A DNA stretch of 49,461 nucleotides from positions 1 to 49,461 of the forward strand of contig JAAZJL010000056.1 of NCBI GenBank assembly GCA_012800355.1, given 5' to 3'. This stretch comes from Erysipelotrichia bacterium. GTDB lineage: Bacteria; Bacillota_I; Bacilli_A; Erysipelotrichales; Erysipelotrichaceae. The notes beneath the pieces are model-generated. The model saw only the letters and a list, made by a program, of their open reading frames with translations, was not told the origin of the DNA and searched no databases. Below, piece by piece: positions 8,689 through 15,935 of this stretch (position 1 is its first letter; every line of letters starts with the position of its first letter). The position numbers and the translations under genes are program-made.

Positions 8689-8717
8689 TTGCTATTACTA
8701 TACAAACATACTATAAT
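8689..8717 (+). promoter_or_regulatory. Promoter of ktrB
   Basis: TTGCTA at 8689-8694 and TATAAT at 8712-8717 with a 17-base spacer. Transcription would start near 8724, giving a leader of about 150 bases before the ktrB ATG. Confidence 0.7.
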
Positions 8718-8723
8718 TTAATC

Positions 8724-8872
8724 AATTTTTGTGAAAGCGAAATGGTTGATTAACCTTTACGCTTGACAAGTCTTTATTCGCGGTTGTGGAAATTAACTTC
8801 CCCCATAAAAAAAGCACAGTATATCACAAAAAGTTGGGCGTTAAAAACCGCACGAATGGAGAAAAAAGAAAA
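8724..8872 (+). ncRNA. Structured 5' leader of ktrB, candidate cis-regulatory RNA
   Basis: Two hairpins can be drawn. Hairpin A (8735-8764): AAGCG/CGCTT outside and GGTT/AACC inside. Hairpin B (8776-8857): ATTCG+CGGTT pairs with AACCG+CGAAT across a two-base bulge, enclosing TTAAC/GTTAA and CCC/GGG. The 3' strand of the closing stem ends at 8857 and the ktrB Shine-Dalgarno GGAG starts at 8858, so folding could affect translation. I do not recognise the c-di-AMP (ydaO) class or another known riboswitch class. No terminator is seen. Confidence 0.45.
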
Positions 8873-10171
8873 ATGTTTCAGTTATTAAAAAAACAATCTC
8901 CAGCAAGAATCCTCGCTTTGGGATTTGCTATAGTTATTTTACTGGGTTCAGTTCTTTTGATACTTCCTTGTAGTGTTAAACAAGGTGTACAACTTAAATA
9001 TGTTGACTCACTTTATACTTCTACTAGTGCTGTTTGTGTAACTGGTTTGGTTGTAGTAGATGCAGGAGACACCTTCACTCCTCTTGGTCAGTTTTTTTTA
9101 GTCTCATTAATACAGATTGGTGGTCTTGGAGTTGCCTCTGTTGGAGTTGGCATTATTTTAGCAATGAGAAAAAAGATAGACTTGAAAAGTAGAAACTTGA
9201 TTAAAGAAGCTTCAAATCTAGATTCAAGAAAAGGTATTGTTCGCTTTGTGAAAAATGTTTTACTGATAACATTTATTTTTGAACTAACTGGTGCAGCATT
9301 AAGCTTTATTGTTTTTATACAAGACTATCCTTTACTAAAAGCATTGTGGATTAGCTTGTTTCATTCGGTAGCAGCTTTCAACAACTCTGGTTTTGATATT
9401 TTAGGCAATTTTCAAAATCTAATTTCATATCAAAAAGACGTTATGTTAAATCTTGTTACTTGTGGTCTAATTTTTTTTGGTGGTATCGGTTTTCTTGTGA
9501 TTCAGGAAATATGGAATAATAAACTTAATTGGAAAAGATATTCCATGCATGCAAAAGTAGTTATTAGTGTCAGCATCACATTGATTGTAATTGGCACAAC
9601 ACTAATTAAACTAACTGAAAATATTACTTGGTTAGGAGCACTATTTCATAGTGTTTCCGCAAGAACAGCGGGTTTCTCTACTTATTCATTAAGTGAATTT
9701 TCAAATGCAGGGTTACTTGTACTAACTGTACTAATGTTTATTGGCGCTTCTTCTGGTTCAACTGGAGGCGGTGTTAAAACAAGCACTTTCTTTGTTTTGC
9801 TTCAGGGAATAAAAGCTGCCGCTACTAACAAATCAGAAAAAGCTTTTTATCACGCTATCCCAAAAGATGCGTTTCATAAAGCAGCAATTATTGCTTTATT
9901 GGCAATATCTGTTGTTATTATAGGTTCTTGGCTGATGGTTGTTATGGAACCTAACATCTCTCTTATGGATGCTATATTTGAAGTCACAAGTGCTTTTGGT
10001 ACAGTTGGTTTATCTACTGGCATTACAACAAAATTAAGTGTTGGTTCAAAAATTTTATCGATAATTATCATGTTTATCGGAAGACTTGGACCACTAACAA
10101 TAGCTTCATTATGGCACTTTGCGAAGCCTGAGCGTGTAAGCTATCCTGAAGGAAATATTTCAATTGGTTAA
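8873..10171 (+). CDS. ktrB: Potassium uptake protein, membrane subunit KtrB/TrkH family
   Basis: 432-residue channel-like K+ transporter subunit. It has the family's four M1-P-M2 repeats, whose pore loops are visible as SAVCVTGL, FNNSGFDI, SARTAGFSTY and AFGTVGLSTG; the glycine of each lines the selectivity filter. The start is set at ATG 8873, which has GGAG 11 bases upstream and begins at the usual KtrB N-terminus; an alternative GTG start at 8786 would add 29 residues that overlap the leader RNA and look non-coding. It works with the RCK subunit encoded 14 bases downstream, using the Na+ or membrane potential gradient. The long leader suggests control at RNA level. Confidence 0.93.
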   Translation: MFQLLKKQSPARILALGFAIVILLGSVLLILPCSVKQGVQLKYVDSLYTSTSAVCVTGLVVVDAGDTFTPLGQFFLVSLIQIGGLGVASVGVGIILAMRKKIDLKSRNLIKEASNLDSRKGIVRFVKNVLLITFIFELTGAALSFIVFIQDYPLLKALWISLFHSVAAFNNSGFDILGNFQNLISYQKDVMLNLVTCGLIFFGGIGFLVIQEIWNNKLNWKRYSMHAKVVISVSITLIVIGTTLIKLTENITWLGALFHSVSARTAGFSTYSLSEFSNAGLLVLTVLMFIGASSGSTGGGVKTSTFFVLLQGIKAAATNKSEKAFYHAIPKDAFHKAAIIALLAISVVIIGSWLMVVMEPNISLMDAIFEVTSAFGTVGLSTGITTKLSVGSKILSIIIMFIGRLGPLTIASLWHFAKPERVSYPEGNISIG

Positions 10172-10185
10172 TTTGGAGGAAAAAT

Positions 10186-10869
10186 ATGTTTGGAAAAAAA
10201 CAAAAAAATACAACAACTTATGGGATTGTTGGAATTGGACACTTTGGTAAAGCTCTTATCGAAGAATTAGCAGCATCTGGTTCAGAACTCATCGTTTTAG
10301 ATAATGATGAAGAAAAAGTTCGTGAAATAAGTGAACTGACTGAAAATGCTTATGTCGTGAAAAGTTTAGATAAAAAGTCGCTTCAAGAAACGGGTATTCA
10401 AAATTGTGATGTTGCAATAGTTTGTATTGGCGAACATATGGATATATCTATTCTTACTGCGCTAAATTTGATTTCTCTTGGCATCCCTAAAGTAATTGCT
10501 AAAGCTACAAGTGTTGAACATGGTTTAGTTCTTGAAAAAATTGGCGCAGAAGTCGTTTATCCTGAACGTGATATGGCAATACGTTTAGCTAGTAGGCTGG
10601 AAACTGCTAGAGAATTAGATATTATCCAATTAAGCGAAAAAATTAACATTTCAAAAATGCCAGTTCCTGAGCAAATTATAGGAAAATCTGTCGAAGAGTT
10701 AAACTTACGTGCTAAGTTTGGCTTAAATATTATTGCTATTGAAAATTATGGACATGTTGTCGAAAATGTCTCGCCAGATTATGTTTTTAAACAAAACGAC
10801 ATACTTTTCCTTGCAGGAAGTAAAGAAGGAATAACTAAATTCAACCATTGGACAACCTTAAATAATTAA
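10186..10869 (+). CDS. ktrA: Potassium uptake protein, regulatory RCK subunit KtrA
   Basis: 227-residue cytosolic gating subunit. The N-terminal RCK_N Rossmann domain shows GIVGIGHFGKALIEEL and the acidic LDNDEE that binds the adenosine ribose of ATP/ADP or NAD(H). The C-terminal RCK_C domain starts near residue 145 (SEKINISKMPVPEQIIGKSV). In the KtrA family RCK_C is a known c-di-AMP binding site that closes the channel; a DarA c-di-AMP receptor is encoded at 18588-18911, showing the messenger is probably used here. RBS GGAGG; 14 bases after ktrB, same transcript. Confidence 0.93.
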   Translation: MFGKKQKNTTTYGIVGIGHFGKALIEELAASGSELIVLDNDEEKVREISELTENAYVVKSLDKKSLQETGIQNCDVAIVCIGEHMDISILTALNLISLGIPKVIAKATSVEHGLVLEKIGAEVVYPERDMAIRLASRLETARELDIIQLSEKINISKMPVPEQIIGKSVEELNLRAKFGLNIIAIENYGHVVENVSPDYVFKQNDILFLAGSKEGITKFNHWTTLNN

Positions 10870-10934
10870 TATTATTTAAATATATTAGATTTTATATAAA
10901 AGATAATCTTCAATATAAGTATTCTAAAGAAATC

Positions 10935-11039
10935 TCAAATAAAAGGAGGCATCTTCTTGCATTTGTTTAAAATAAAACATTAACTATTAATGAATCTATT
11001 TCTGCTAATGCTTACTAGTACTGCCTCCTTTGAATTTGA
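10935..11039 (+). ncRNA. Long-stem element before the ArsB/NhaD-type transporter gene, candidate leader RNA
   Basis: TCAAAT-a-AAAGGAGGCA (10935-10951) pairs with TGCCTCCTTT-ga-ATTTGA (11022-11039), and GCATT (10959-10963) pairs with AATGC (11007-11011). The left arm contains a strong ribosome-binding sequence (AAAGGAGG) placed 7 bases before a possible 8-codon ORF starting with TTG at 10957 and ending TAA at 10983, so the right arm is an anti-Shine-Dalgarno. No T-run follows, so it is not a simple terminator. It could be a leader RNA, a small RNA or a miniature transposable element; no known riboswitch class recognised. Confidence 0.4.
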
Positions 11040-11135
11040 CATACTTGTAAACTTAAAGAAAAAATACTTTAACTTCTTGTCTGTGTTTTACAAAATAAAC
11101 AAATATTATAAAAAAATATAAGAGGTATCAAAAAA

Positions 11136-12404
11136 ATGATTTATGCAATTATATTATTTGCAATTACTTACATATTAATGTTGATGTATGCTAAATATCA
11201 TACTCATATTGCTCTAGGGTCAGCTCTCATTTTTATTTTAACTGGGATGTTACCGCTTGACCTAATATTCAATTCAATTGATTTTAATGTCCTATTAATG
11301 ATTGCTGGAACAATGGGACTAGTTCAATTATTCATCGATAGTAAAATGCCAGCACATCTTGCAGACCTGTTGATGGAAAAAGTTCCGAATATTCGAACTG
11401 CTGCAATAGCACTGGCTCTTTTTGCTGGTATCATATCAGCTTTTATAGATAATGTAGCAACAGTCTTAATGATTGCTCCCATTGCACTAGAAATATGTAA
11501 AAAAATTGATACTAATCCAGTGCCATTTATTATTGCTATTGCGGTTTCATCCAACTTGCAAGGTGCAGCAACAATGGTCGGCGATACTACCGCCATTATG
11601 CTTGGCTCTTATGCTGATATGAATTTTTTGGATTTTTTCTTTTATAATAAAAAACCAGCTATCTTCTTTGCTGTAGAACTTGGCGCTGCTGGTGCTGCAT
11701 TAGTTTTAGCATGGTTATTTCGTAAAGAAAATAAAAAAATCATCAAAAACACTTCTTTAACAGTTGTTAATGATTATCTGCCTACAAAATTATTGTTAAT
11801 AATGGTTGTATTAATGATTGGTGCCTCTTTTATCGAAAACAAACCTGCAATTACAAACGGAATGATTTGTGTTATATTATTAATTATCGGAATTCTCCAT
11901 ATTATTCAAAAAAATCGTGACAAAGAAATTATAGTTCATATCTTTAAAGCCATCGATTTTGAAACAATAGGACTTCTTTTTGGACTATTCTTAATTATTG
12001 GCGGGATTACTCATATGGGAGTTCTTGATGCTGTTGCTGAACTTCTTGCAAAACTTGGCAGTGGAAATCTGTTTATTTTATATACTGTTGTCGTTTGGGT
12101 ATCAGTCATTTTATCAGCTTTTATAGATAACATCCCCTATGTCGCCACAATGCTCCCTATTATTACTGGTTTAGCAGAAACCTTAAGTGTTGAACCAGCA
12201 CTCTTATATTTTGGTTTGCTATCTGGTGCAACACTTGGAGGAAACTGTACCCCAATTGGCGCATCCGCCAATATTGCTGGTATTGGTATCCTGCGTAAAG
12301 CTGGCTATAAGGTTGAAACAAAAGACTTTATACGTATTGGGATTCCTTTTACCTTGGCAGCAGTAATTCCAGCATACGTTTATTTTTGGTTAATATATGC
12401 TTAA
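11136..12404 (+). CDS. ArsB/NhaD-type ion transporter (IT superfamily)
   Basis: 422-residue membrane protein with about 11 helices. The two halves carry the same signature: AFIDNVATVLMIAP in the first and AFIDNIPYVATMLP in the second, followed by SSNLQGAATMVGD and GGNCTPIGASANI. This inverted-repeat arrangement is typical of the ArsB/NhaD part of the ion transporter superfamily (arsenite efflux, Na+/H+ antiport, related anion carriers). No ars genes are near, and it follows potassium-uptake genes, so Na+/H+ or other ion homeostasis is more likely than arsenic; this is inference. AGAGG about 10 bases before the ATG. A strong terminator follows. Confidence 0.85.
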   Translation: MIYAIILFAITYILMLMYAKYHTHIALGSALIFILTGMLPLDLIFNSIDFNVLLMIAGTMGLVQLFIDSKMPAHLADLLMEKVPNIRTAAIALALFAGIISAFIDNVATVLMIAPIALEICKKIDTNPVPFIIAIAVSSNLQGAATMVGDTTAIMLGSYADMNFLDFFFYNKKPAIFFAVELGAAGAALVLAWLFRKENKKIIKNTSLTVVNDYLPTKLLLIMVVLMIGASFIENKPAITNGMICVILLIIGILHIIQKNRDKEIIVHIFKAIDFETIGLLFGLFLIIGGITHMGVLDAVAELLAKLGSGNLFILYTVVVWVSVILSAFIDNIPYVATMLPIITGLAETLSVEPALLYFGLLSGATLGGNCTPIGASANIAGIGILRKAGYKVETKDFIRIGIPFTLAAVIPAYVYFWLIYA

Positions 12405-12422
12405 TTAAAAATTAATTTAGTA

Positions 12423-12457
12423 AAAAACAGCAGAGTTAATTTCCCTCTGCTGTTTTT
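12423..12457 (+). terminator. Rho-independent terminator after the ArsB/NhaD-type gene
   Basis: CAGCAGAG (12428-12435) pairs with CTCTGCTG (12445-12452), followed by TTTTT; A-run on the other side would let it work on the minus strand too. Confidence 0.9.
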
Positions 12458-12460
12458 AGG

Positions 12461-12600
12461 TTATTTTTTCGACAATTCTTTCAAGAAATTTATTGCTTCA
12501 TTTCGATTTTTAAAAATGATGATGTTTTTATTTAGTTGCTCTACCAACTATTGCGATAATTTTAGTTGCTATATGTTTTTTCATCTAATTTCTTTAATCA
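12461..12600 (-). pseudogene. Possible remnant of a small frameshifted ORF after the GNAT gene
   Basis: On the minus strand an ATG at 12592 overlapping the GNAT stop opens MKKHIATKIIAIVGRATK and stops; in another frame the same stretch continues as LVEQLNKNIIIFKNRNEAINFL... ending KELSKK at about 12464. Joined, they would make a charged, helical 40-45 residue peptide. This may be a decayed gene or chance; I recognise no family. Confidence 0.25.
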
Positions 12601-13135
12601 TTGAGTATTCATTTAATAATGTGCCGTTTTTTAAACGAATAGCATTTGGTTTTATTCCGACGATTTTAAATCCCATCTTTTCATACAAGGCTTTTGCACG
12701 CTCATTACCTTCAACAAAATCTAACTCAATTTGAATAATATCTTTATTTTTTTCTGCTATTTTAATAGCCTCTTTCATTAAAACTGTTCCAATACCTTGA
12801 TTCCAAAATTCTTTTAATATCGCAATTCCAATTCTGGCACGATGTTTTGTCTTTAAGTTATTGCTCCATGAAATACCACAAACACCAACCACTTTCTCAT
12901 CAGCTATACACACTACCACGGCCTCATTATCTGAATTATTTACTCTATTAATAAATTCTATTTCTTTTTCTAAAGTATACTTACTACATTCTTCAGGATA
13001 TCTGATAATAAATTCTGTTTCTCCTGCCGATTTGTATAGATAATCTATCATATTTTGAGCATCTTTTTCTTCAGGACTGCATACTGTAGCAATTCTTCCA
13101 TCTTTTAATTTAAAATTAAATTTATCTATTACCAT
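12581..13135 (-). CDS. GNAT family N-acetyltransferase
   Basis: 184-residue acyltransferase. The acetyl-CoA binding motif A is visible as IAILKEFWNQGIGTVLM (Q-x-x-G-x-G type) around residues 125-140, with the family's C-terminal NERAKALYEKMGFK helix-strand. Substrate is unknown; proteins of this size usually acetylate small amines, amino acids, antibiotics or protein N-termini. It ends in TGA, one of only three genes here that do. The next gene upstream on the same strand ends 20 bases away, so co-transcription is likely. Confidence 0.88.
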   Translation of the reverse strand: MVIDKFNFKLKDGRIATVCSPEEKDAQNMIDYLYKSAGETEFIIRYPEECSKYTLEKEIEFINRVNNSDNEAVVVCIADEKVVGVCGISWSNNLKTKHRARIGIAILKEFWNQGIGTVLMKEAIKIAEKNKDIIQIELDFVEGNERAKALYEKMGFKIVGIKPNAIRLKNGTLLNEYSMIKEIR

Positions 13136-13154
13136 AACTATCTCCCTTTAATTT

Positions 13155-13520
13155 TTAATTATAAACCCAATTCAAAATTATTGGCGATATCTCAATAACA
13201 AAATGTTTTTCATTAATATCTATACATGGATGAGATTTAGCTATTTGTATTGAAACATTAGAAATTATTGTTTCTTTAAATTTTTTAAAGTCTCCAAAAA
13301 CAACGTATTGAGCTGCTATGTATTCAATTTTATTATTATCTGGTTCTAATGGCATTGTTTCAAATGGCTTTTCAATGTTTACTCCAATTCCTTCCAAATA
13401 ATTAGCTACCAAAGGATAAGTTTTTTTGATTTCTTTAATATAATTTTGGCAATAATTACAATCGCATAAATCCGTTAATAGCATATTTTCATAGTATGTT
13501 CTAGTAGCTTCGATATTCAT
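13155..13520 (-). CDS. Conserved hypothetical protein with CxCxxC near the N-terminus
   Basis: 121-residue soluble protein. The N-terminus reads LCDCNYCQNYI, a C-x-C-x2-C cluster at about residues 19-24, followed by KKTYPLVANYLEGIGVNIEKP and a C-terminal SHPCIDINEKHFVIEI segment. I recall similar proteins (YYE..LCDC.YC.NY...k..YP.v..yL...GvdieKP.E) as hypothetical proteins of gut Firmicutes. The cysteines could bind metal; function unknown. It sits between a GNAT gene and a membrane protein gene on the same strand. Confidence 0.75.
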   Translation of the reverse strand: MNIEATRTYYENMLLTDLCDCNYCQNYIKEIKKTYPLVANYLEGIGVNIEKPFETMPLEPDNNKIEYIAAQYVVFGDFKKFKETIISNVSIQIAKSHPCIDINEKHFVIEISPIILNWVYN

Positions 13521-13554
13521 TTTTACCTCACAATTTAATTCTCTAACATTTTAA

Positions 13555-14184
13555 CTAGCCAAAGTGAAATGGCAAAATTTGATTAAGGATAACTGCCATT
13601 ATAATTCCCAATACAATGACATATATCATTTCCTTTTTTTCTCTTTTTAAAAATAACACTGTTATTATAAATAATATTAATTCTAGCACATTGTTAACAT
13701 CAAAATAAAATATTCCATAACTGAAAGTTAAGTTAAACATTGCACTAAATATTAGTGCGCTGATAATAATCGCTATCTTTCCTTGTCCCTTGGCAAGCCA
13801 AACAACAAAAGCTAAAAATGGAGATATTAACGTTAGTGTAGCCCATATCATAGCATAGTGATAAGGGAAAAATCCCGCTACATAATATGAGTATAGATAA
13901 TAACTTATTACCATTGCGCTAAAAAATAGTAGCACATACAACCCAGCTCTATATGGAGACTTAGTAAACAATGCTATTGATTGGGCAATAAATATCCAGA
14001 TTGCCATTCTACTTAAAAAATTACCTATATCTAAAATTTCTAAAATTGGTGGTAATTCATTAATTGCTGTTGTATCAAGAAATTTTGATATTACTCCCAT
14101 TACTACTCCAAAAACAACAAAGAACAAAGAAAACTTTAATATCTCTATTTTCTTTATTTTAGTGCTTTTTCTTATTTTTTCCAT
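13555..14184 (-). CDS. Hypothetical multi-pass membrane protein
   Basis: 209 residues with about seven hydrophobic helices after a lysine-rich start (MEKIRKSTKIKKIEI), which implies a cytosolic N-terminus. No catalytic or transport motif stands out; an FPYHYAMIWATL segment mid-protein is the only polar patch in a helix. It may belong to the same transcript as the two downstream genes. I cannot name a family with confidence. Confidence 0.7.
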   Translation of the reverse strand: MEKIRKSTKIKKIEILKFSLFFVVFGVVMGVISKFLDTTAINELPPILEILDIGNFLSRMAIWIFIAQSIALFTKSPYRAGLYVLLFFSAMVISYYLYSYYVAGFFPYHYAMIWATLTLISPFLAFVVWLAKGQGKIAIIISALIFSAMFNLTFSYGIFYFDVNNVLELILFIITVLFLKREKKEMIYVIVLGIIMAVILNQILPFHFG

Positions 14185-14269
14185 TTATAATTTTCTCCAT
14201 ATTTTTCTATTTTTTAATAGCTATTTTATCCATATTTTCTAACCTAATTTCCATATTTCTTATTATGTT

Positions 14270-14308
14270 AAAGTCCAGCTTATAGTATTTAATACAAGCT
14301 GGACTTTT
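14270..14308. terminator. Bidirectional-looking terminator after the HMA-like gene
   Basis: AAAGTCCAGCTT (14270-14281) pairs with AAGCTGGACTTT (14296-14307), a 12-bp perfect stem with a 14-base loop. It lies just past the stop of the minus-strand gene at 14319. T-tracts on both sides are short. Confidence 0.75.
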
Positions 14309-14318
14309 ACTTTAATTT

Positions 14319-14531
14319 TTATACTAGTTCTAAATCTCCAGGAGTATAACCTGCATCTTCAATGATTTGATATATTTCTTCTACCGAGAAATCTGAATCA
14401 ATAAGCACTTCTTTTTTTGCAAGTTTATATGTTACAACTGCCGTTTCTGATTCTGCTTCAAAAGCTTCTCTAATAATTTCTGCATCATGTTTGCTTTTCA
14501 TATCTTCTACATTAACTTTATATGTGTACAT
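14319..14531 (-). CDS. HMA-like (ferredoxin-fold) small protein lacking the metal CxxC
   Basis: 70-residue protein whose plan (MYTYKVNVEDM...AEIIREAF...AVVTYKLAKKEVLID...EEIYQIIEDAGY) follows the heavy-metal-associated domain of copper chaperones. Where M-x-C-x-x-C should be there is M-K-S-K-H-D, so the metal-binding cysteines are gone. Start set at 14531 because GAGG lies 11 bases upstream; an ATG at 14540 would have only 2 bases of spacing. It overlaps the end of ispF by 14 bases. Probably a non-metal relative; function unknown. Confidence 0.75.
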   Translation of the reverse strand: MYTYKVNVEDMKSKHDAEIIREAFEAESETAVVTYKLAKKEVLIDSDFSVEEIYQIIEDAGYTPGDLELV

Positions 14532-15015
14532 ATTTAACATTACCTCTTTCTATTAATAAGACAATAGCTAGTGCTACAACACCTTTTCCCTTTCCAACAA
14601 ATCCTAATTTTTCTCCACGAGTTGCCTTAATATTAACCTTTGATACATCACACTTTAATACATCAGCAATATTTTTTTCCATCTGTTGCTTATATGGTGC
14701 TAGTTTTGGCTGTTCAATGAGAATTGTTGAATCAATATTTCCTATTTCATAATTGTTATTTGTCATTATTTTTTCTACTTCTGCCAATAACAACATCGAA
14801 GAAATACCTTTGTATCTTTCATCAGTATCTGGAAAATGTGTTCCCAAATCACCTAATCCTAAGGCACCAATAATTGCCTCAGCAATCGCATGTAGCAAAA
14901 CATCGGCATCAGAATGACCTAAAAGTCCTTTTTCGTGTTTTATTTTAACACCGCCAAGGACTAATTCTCTATTTTCTACTAGTTGATGCATATCTATTGC
15001 CTGTCCAATTCTCAT
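14518..15015 (-). CDS. ispF: 2-C-methyl-D-erythritol 2,4-cyclodiphosphate synthase
   Basis: MEP-pathway enzyme that cyclises CDP-ME 2-phosphate to MEcPP, releasing CMP, on the way to isoprenoids. 165 residues. Metal ligands D8 and H10 (IDMHQL) and H41-42 region (LLGHSDADVLLHA), the FPDTDERYKG loop, and the conserved C-terminal EKLGFVGKGKGV nucleotide-binding segment are present. It is slightly longer at the C-terminus than the typical 155-160 aa enzyme. The end overlaps the HMA-like gene. Shows that the organism uses the MEP route at least in part. Confidence 0.95.
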   Translation of the reverse strand: MRIGQAIDMHQLVENRELVLGGVKIKHEKGLLGHSDADVLLHAIAEAIIGALGLGDLGTHFPDTDERYKGISSMLLLAEVEKIMTNNNYEIGNIDSTILIEQPKLAPYKQQMEKNIADVLKCDVSKVNIKATRGEKLGFVGKGKGVVALAIVLLIERGNVKYVHI

Positions 15016-15066
15016 AATTTTTCCTTTTTATAATTTTAACATATTTTGTTGTTTATTGTCTTAATA

Positions 15067-15075
15067 TGTTAAAAT
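15067..15075 (+). promoter_or_regulatory. Extended -10 promoter placing the PfkB-like start codon at about the transcription start
   Basis: TGTTAAAAT is a TGn extended -10; only six bases (ATAGGC) separate it from the ATG at 15082. Transcription would start at or next to the ATG, so the mRNA is probably leaderless; there is no usable Shine-Dalgarno. Confidence 0.5.
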
Positions 15076-15081
15076 ATAGGC

Positions 15082-15921
15082 ATGAATAAAGTGCTTGTAA
15101 TTGGATCAACACATAAAAGCGAAGTCATCTCTATCAACGAATCTCTTGTTAGTGGAGAAGATTTTTTATGTCAATATAATACTTACTTAACTGGTGGTCA
15201 ATATACTGTAGCTTACAACCTAGCATTTTTAGGTGTTGAAACTTTTTTTATCACTCGTTTTGGCTATGATATTGATGCCAGTGCAATGATGTTAAAGTTA
15301 GATAATTTGAATGTGGTTATTCATTCAAGAAACTTGGACTTTAAGCAAACACCAATAAAAACTTATATTTTTGATAAGGACAATACAACAACTTTAAACA
15401 ATATACCATATAATAGCTATCCTGATATCCATGATGGACTTCCGCAAGAATTCTTTATTAAAACAGATGCGGTTATTGTAAATGCCCTAAATTATCATTA
15501 TTTAAATACTATTATTAATTTGCATCCTAACCTAGTATATATTTGTGATAATTATATTCCTAGCGATTTACTGCTAGATAAAATTGAAGGATTGATTTTA
15601 GAAGCGGATTATTTAAGAAAAACGGTTAAGGAAAAAGATTTTAATGACTTTGCCCATAGCATTATTAATAAAGGAGTTAATTGGATTTTAATAACTGATA
15701 AAGGAAAAAAGGTTAATGTTTTTACAAAAGATGGCTTTGACTGCATTGAAAAAGAACAATGTGGGGTAAAATATTTGGGCACACACGAGGTTTTTGTTAG
15801 TATGTTTGTGGCTAACTTGGTTAATGGAAAACTATTTTCTGAAGCAATTGTCAGTGCTTTAAACATTTCTAACGAATTATCTTATGTTGATGACCTGCAA
15901 CTAAGCGAAGAATTGTATTAA
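15082..15921 (+). CDS. PfkB/ribokinase-like protein with degenerate catalytic motif
   Basis: 279 residues with the ribokinase fold pattern. The N-terminal sugar-binding motif reads GGQYTVAYNLAFLGVETFFITRFGYD, close to PfkB signature 1 (GG...N.A..LarLG). The C-terminal signature, normally DTTGAGD with the catalytic Asp and anion hole, reads KYLGTHEVF (GTHE at 233-236). The Asp base and the GAG anion hole are therefore altered. It may be a non-catalytic relative or have a changed reaction. The gene precedes the flavin-reductase-like gene by 14 bases, so the two are probably co-expressed. Confidence 0.75.
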   Translation: MNKVLVIGSTHKSEVISINESLVSGEDFLCQYNTYLTGGQYTVAYNLAFLGVETFFITRFGYDIDASAMMLKLDNLNVVIHSRNLDFKQTPIKTYIFDKDNTTTLNNIPYNSYPDIHDGLPQEFFIKTDAVIVNALNYHYLNTIINLHPNLVYICDNYIPSDLLLDKIEGLILEADYLRKTVKEKDFNDFAHSIINKGVNWILITDKGKKVNVFTKDGFDCIEKEQCGVKYLGTHEVFVSMFVANLVNGKLFSEAIVSALNISNELSYVDDLQLSEELY

Positions 15922-15935
15922 AGAGAGGTAGAAAA

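Noticed and set aside
8786-8872. N-terminal extension of KtrB from GTG 8786
   Set aside because: No ribosome binding site, no similarity to KtrB N-termini, and it overlaps a leader RNA with pairing; ATG 8873 has GGAG.
8724-8872. c-di-AMP (ydaO) riboswitch before ktrB
   Set aside because: The conserved ydaO sequence blocks I remember are not present; left as unclassified leader.
10935-11039. Rho-independent terminator after ktrA
   Set aside because: Stem is long, but the loop is about 70 bases and no T-run follows.
11036-11070. TTGACA at 11036 as promoter of the ArsB/NhaD-like gene
   Set aside because: No -10 at 16-18 bases; nearest TACTTT is 23 bases away. Promoter not excluded but not supported.
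15082-15921. Functional ribokinase
   Set aside because: Catalytic GAGD is replaced by GTHE; called only PfkB-like.
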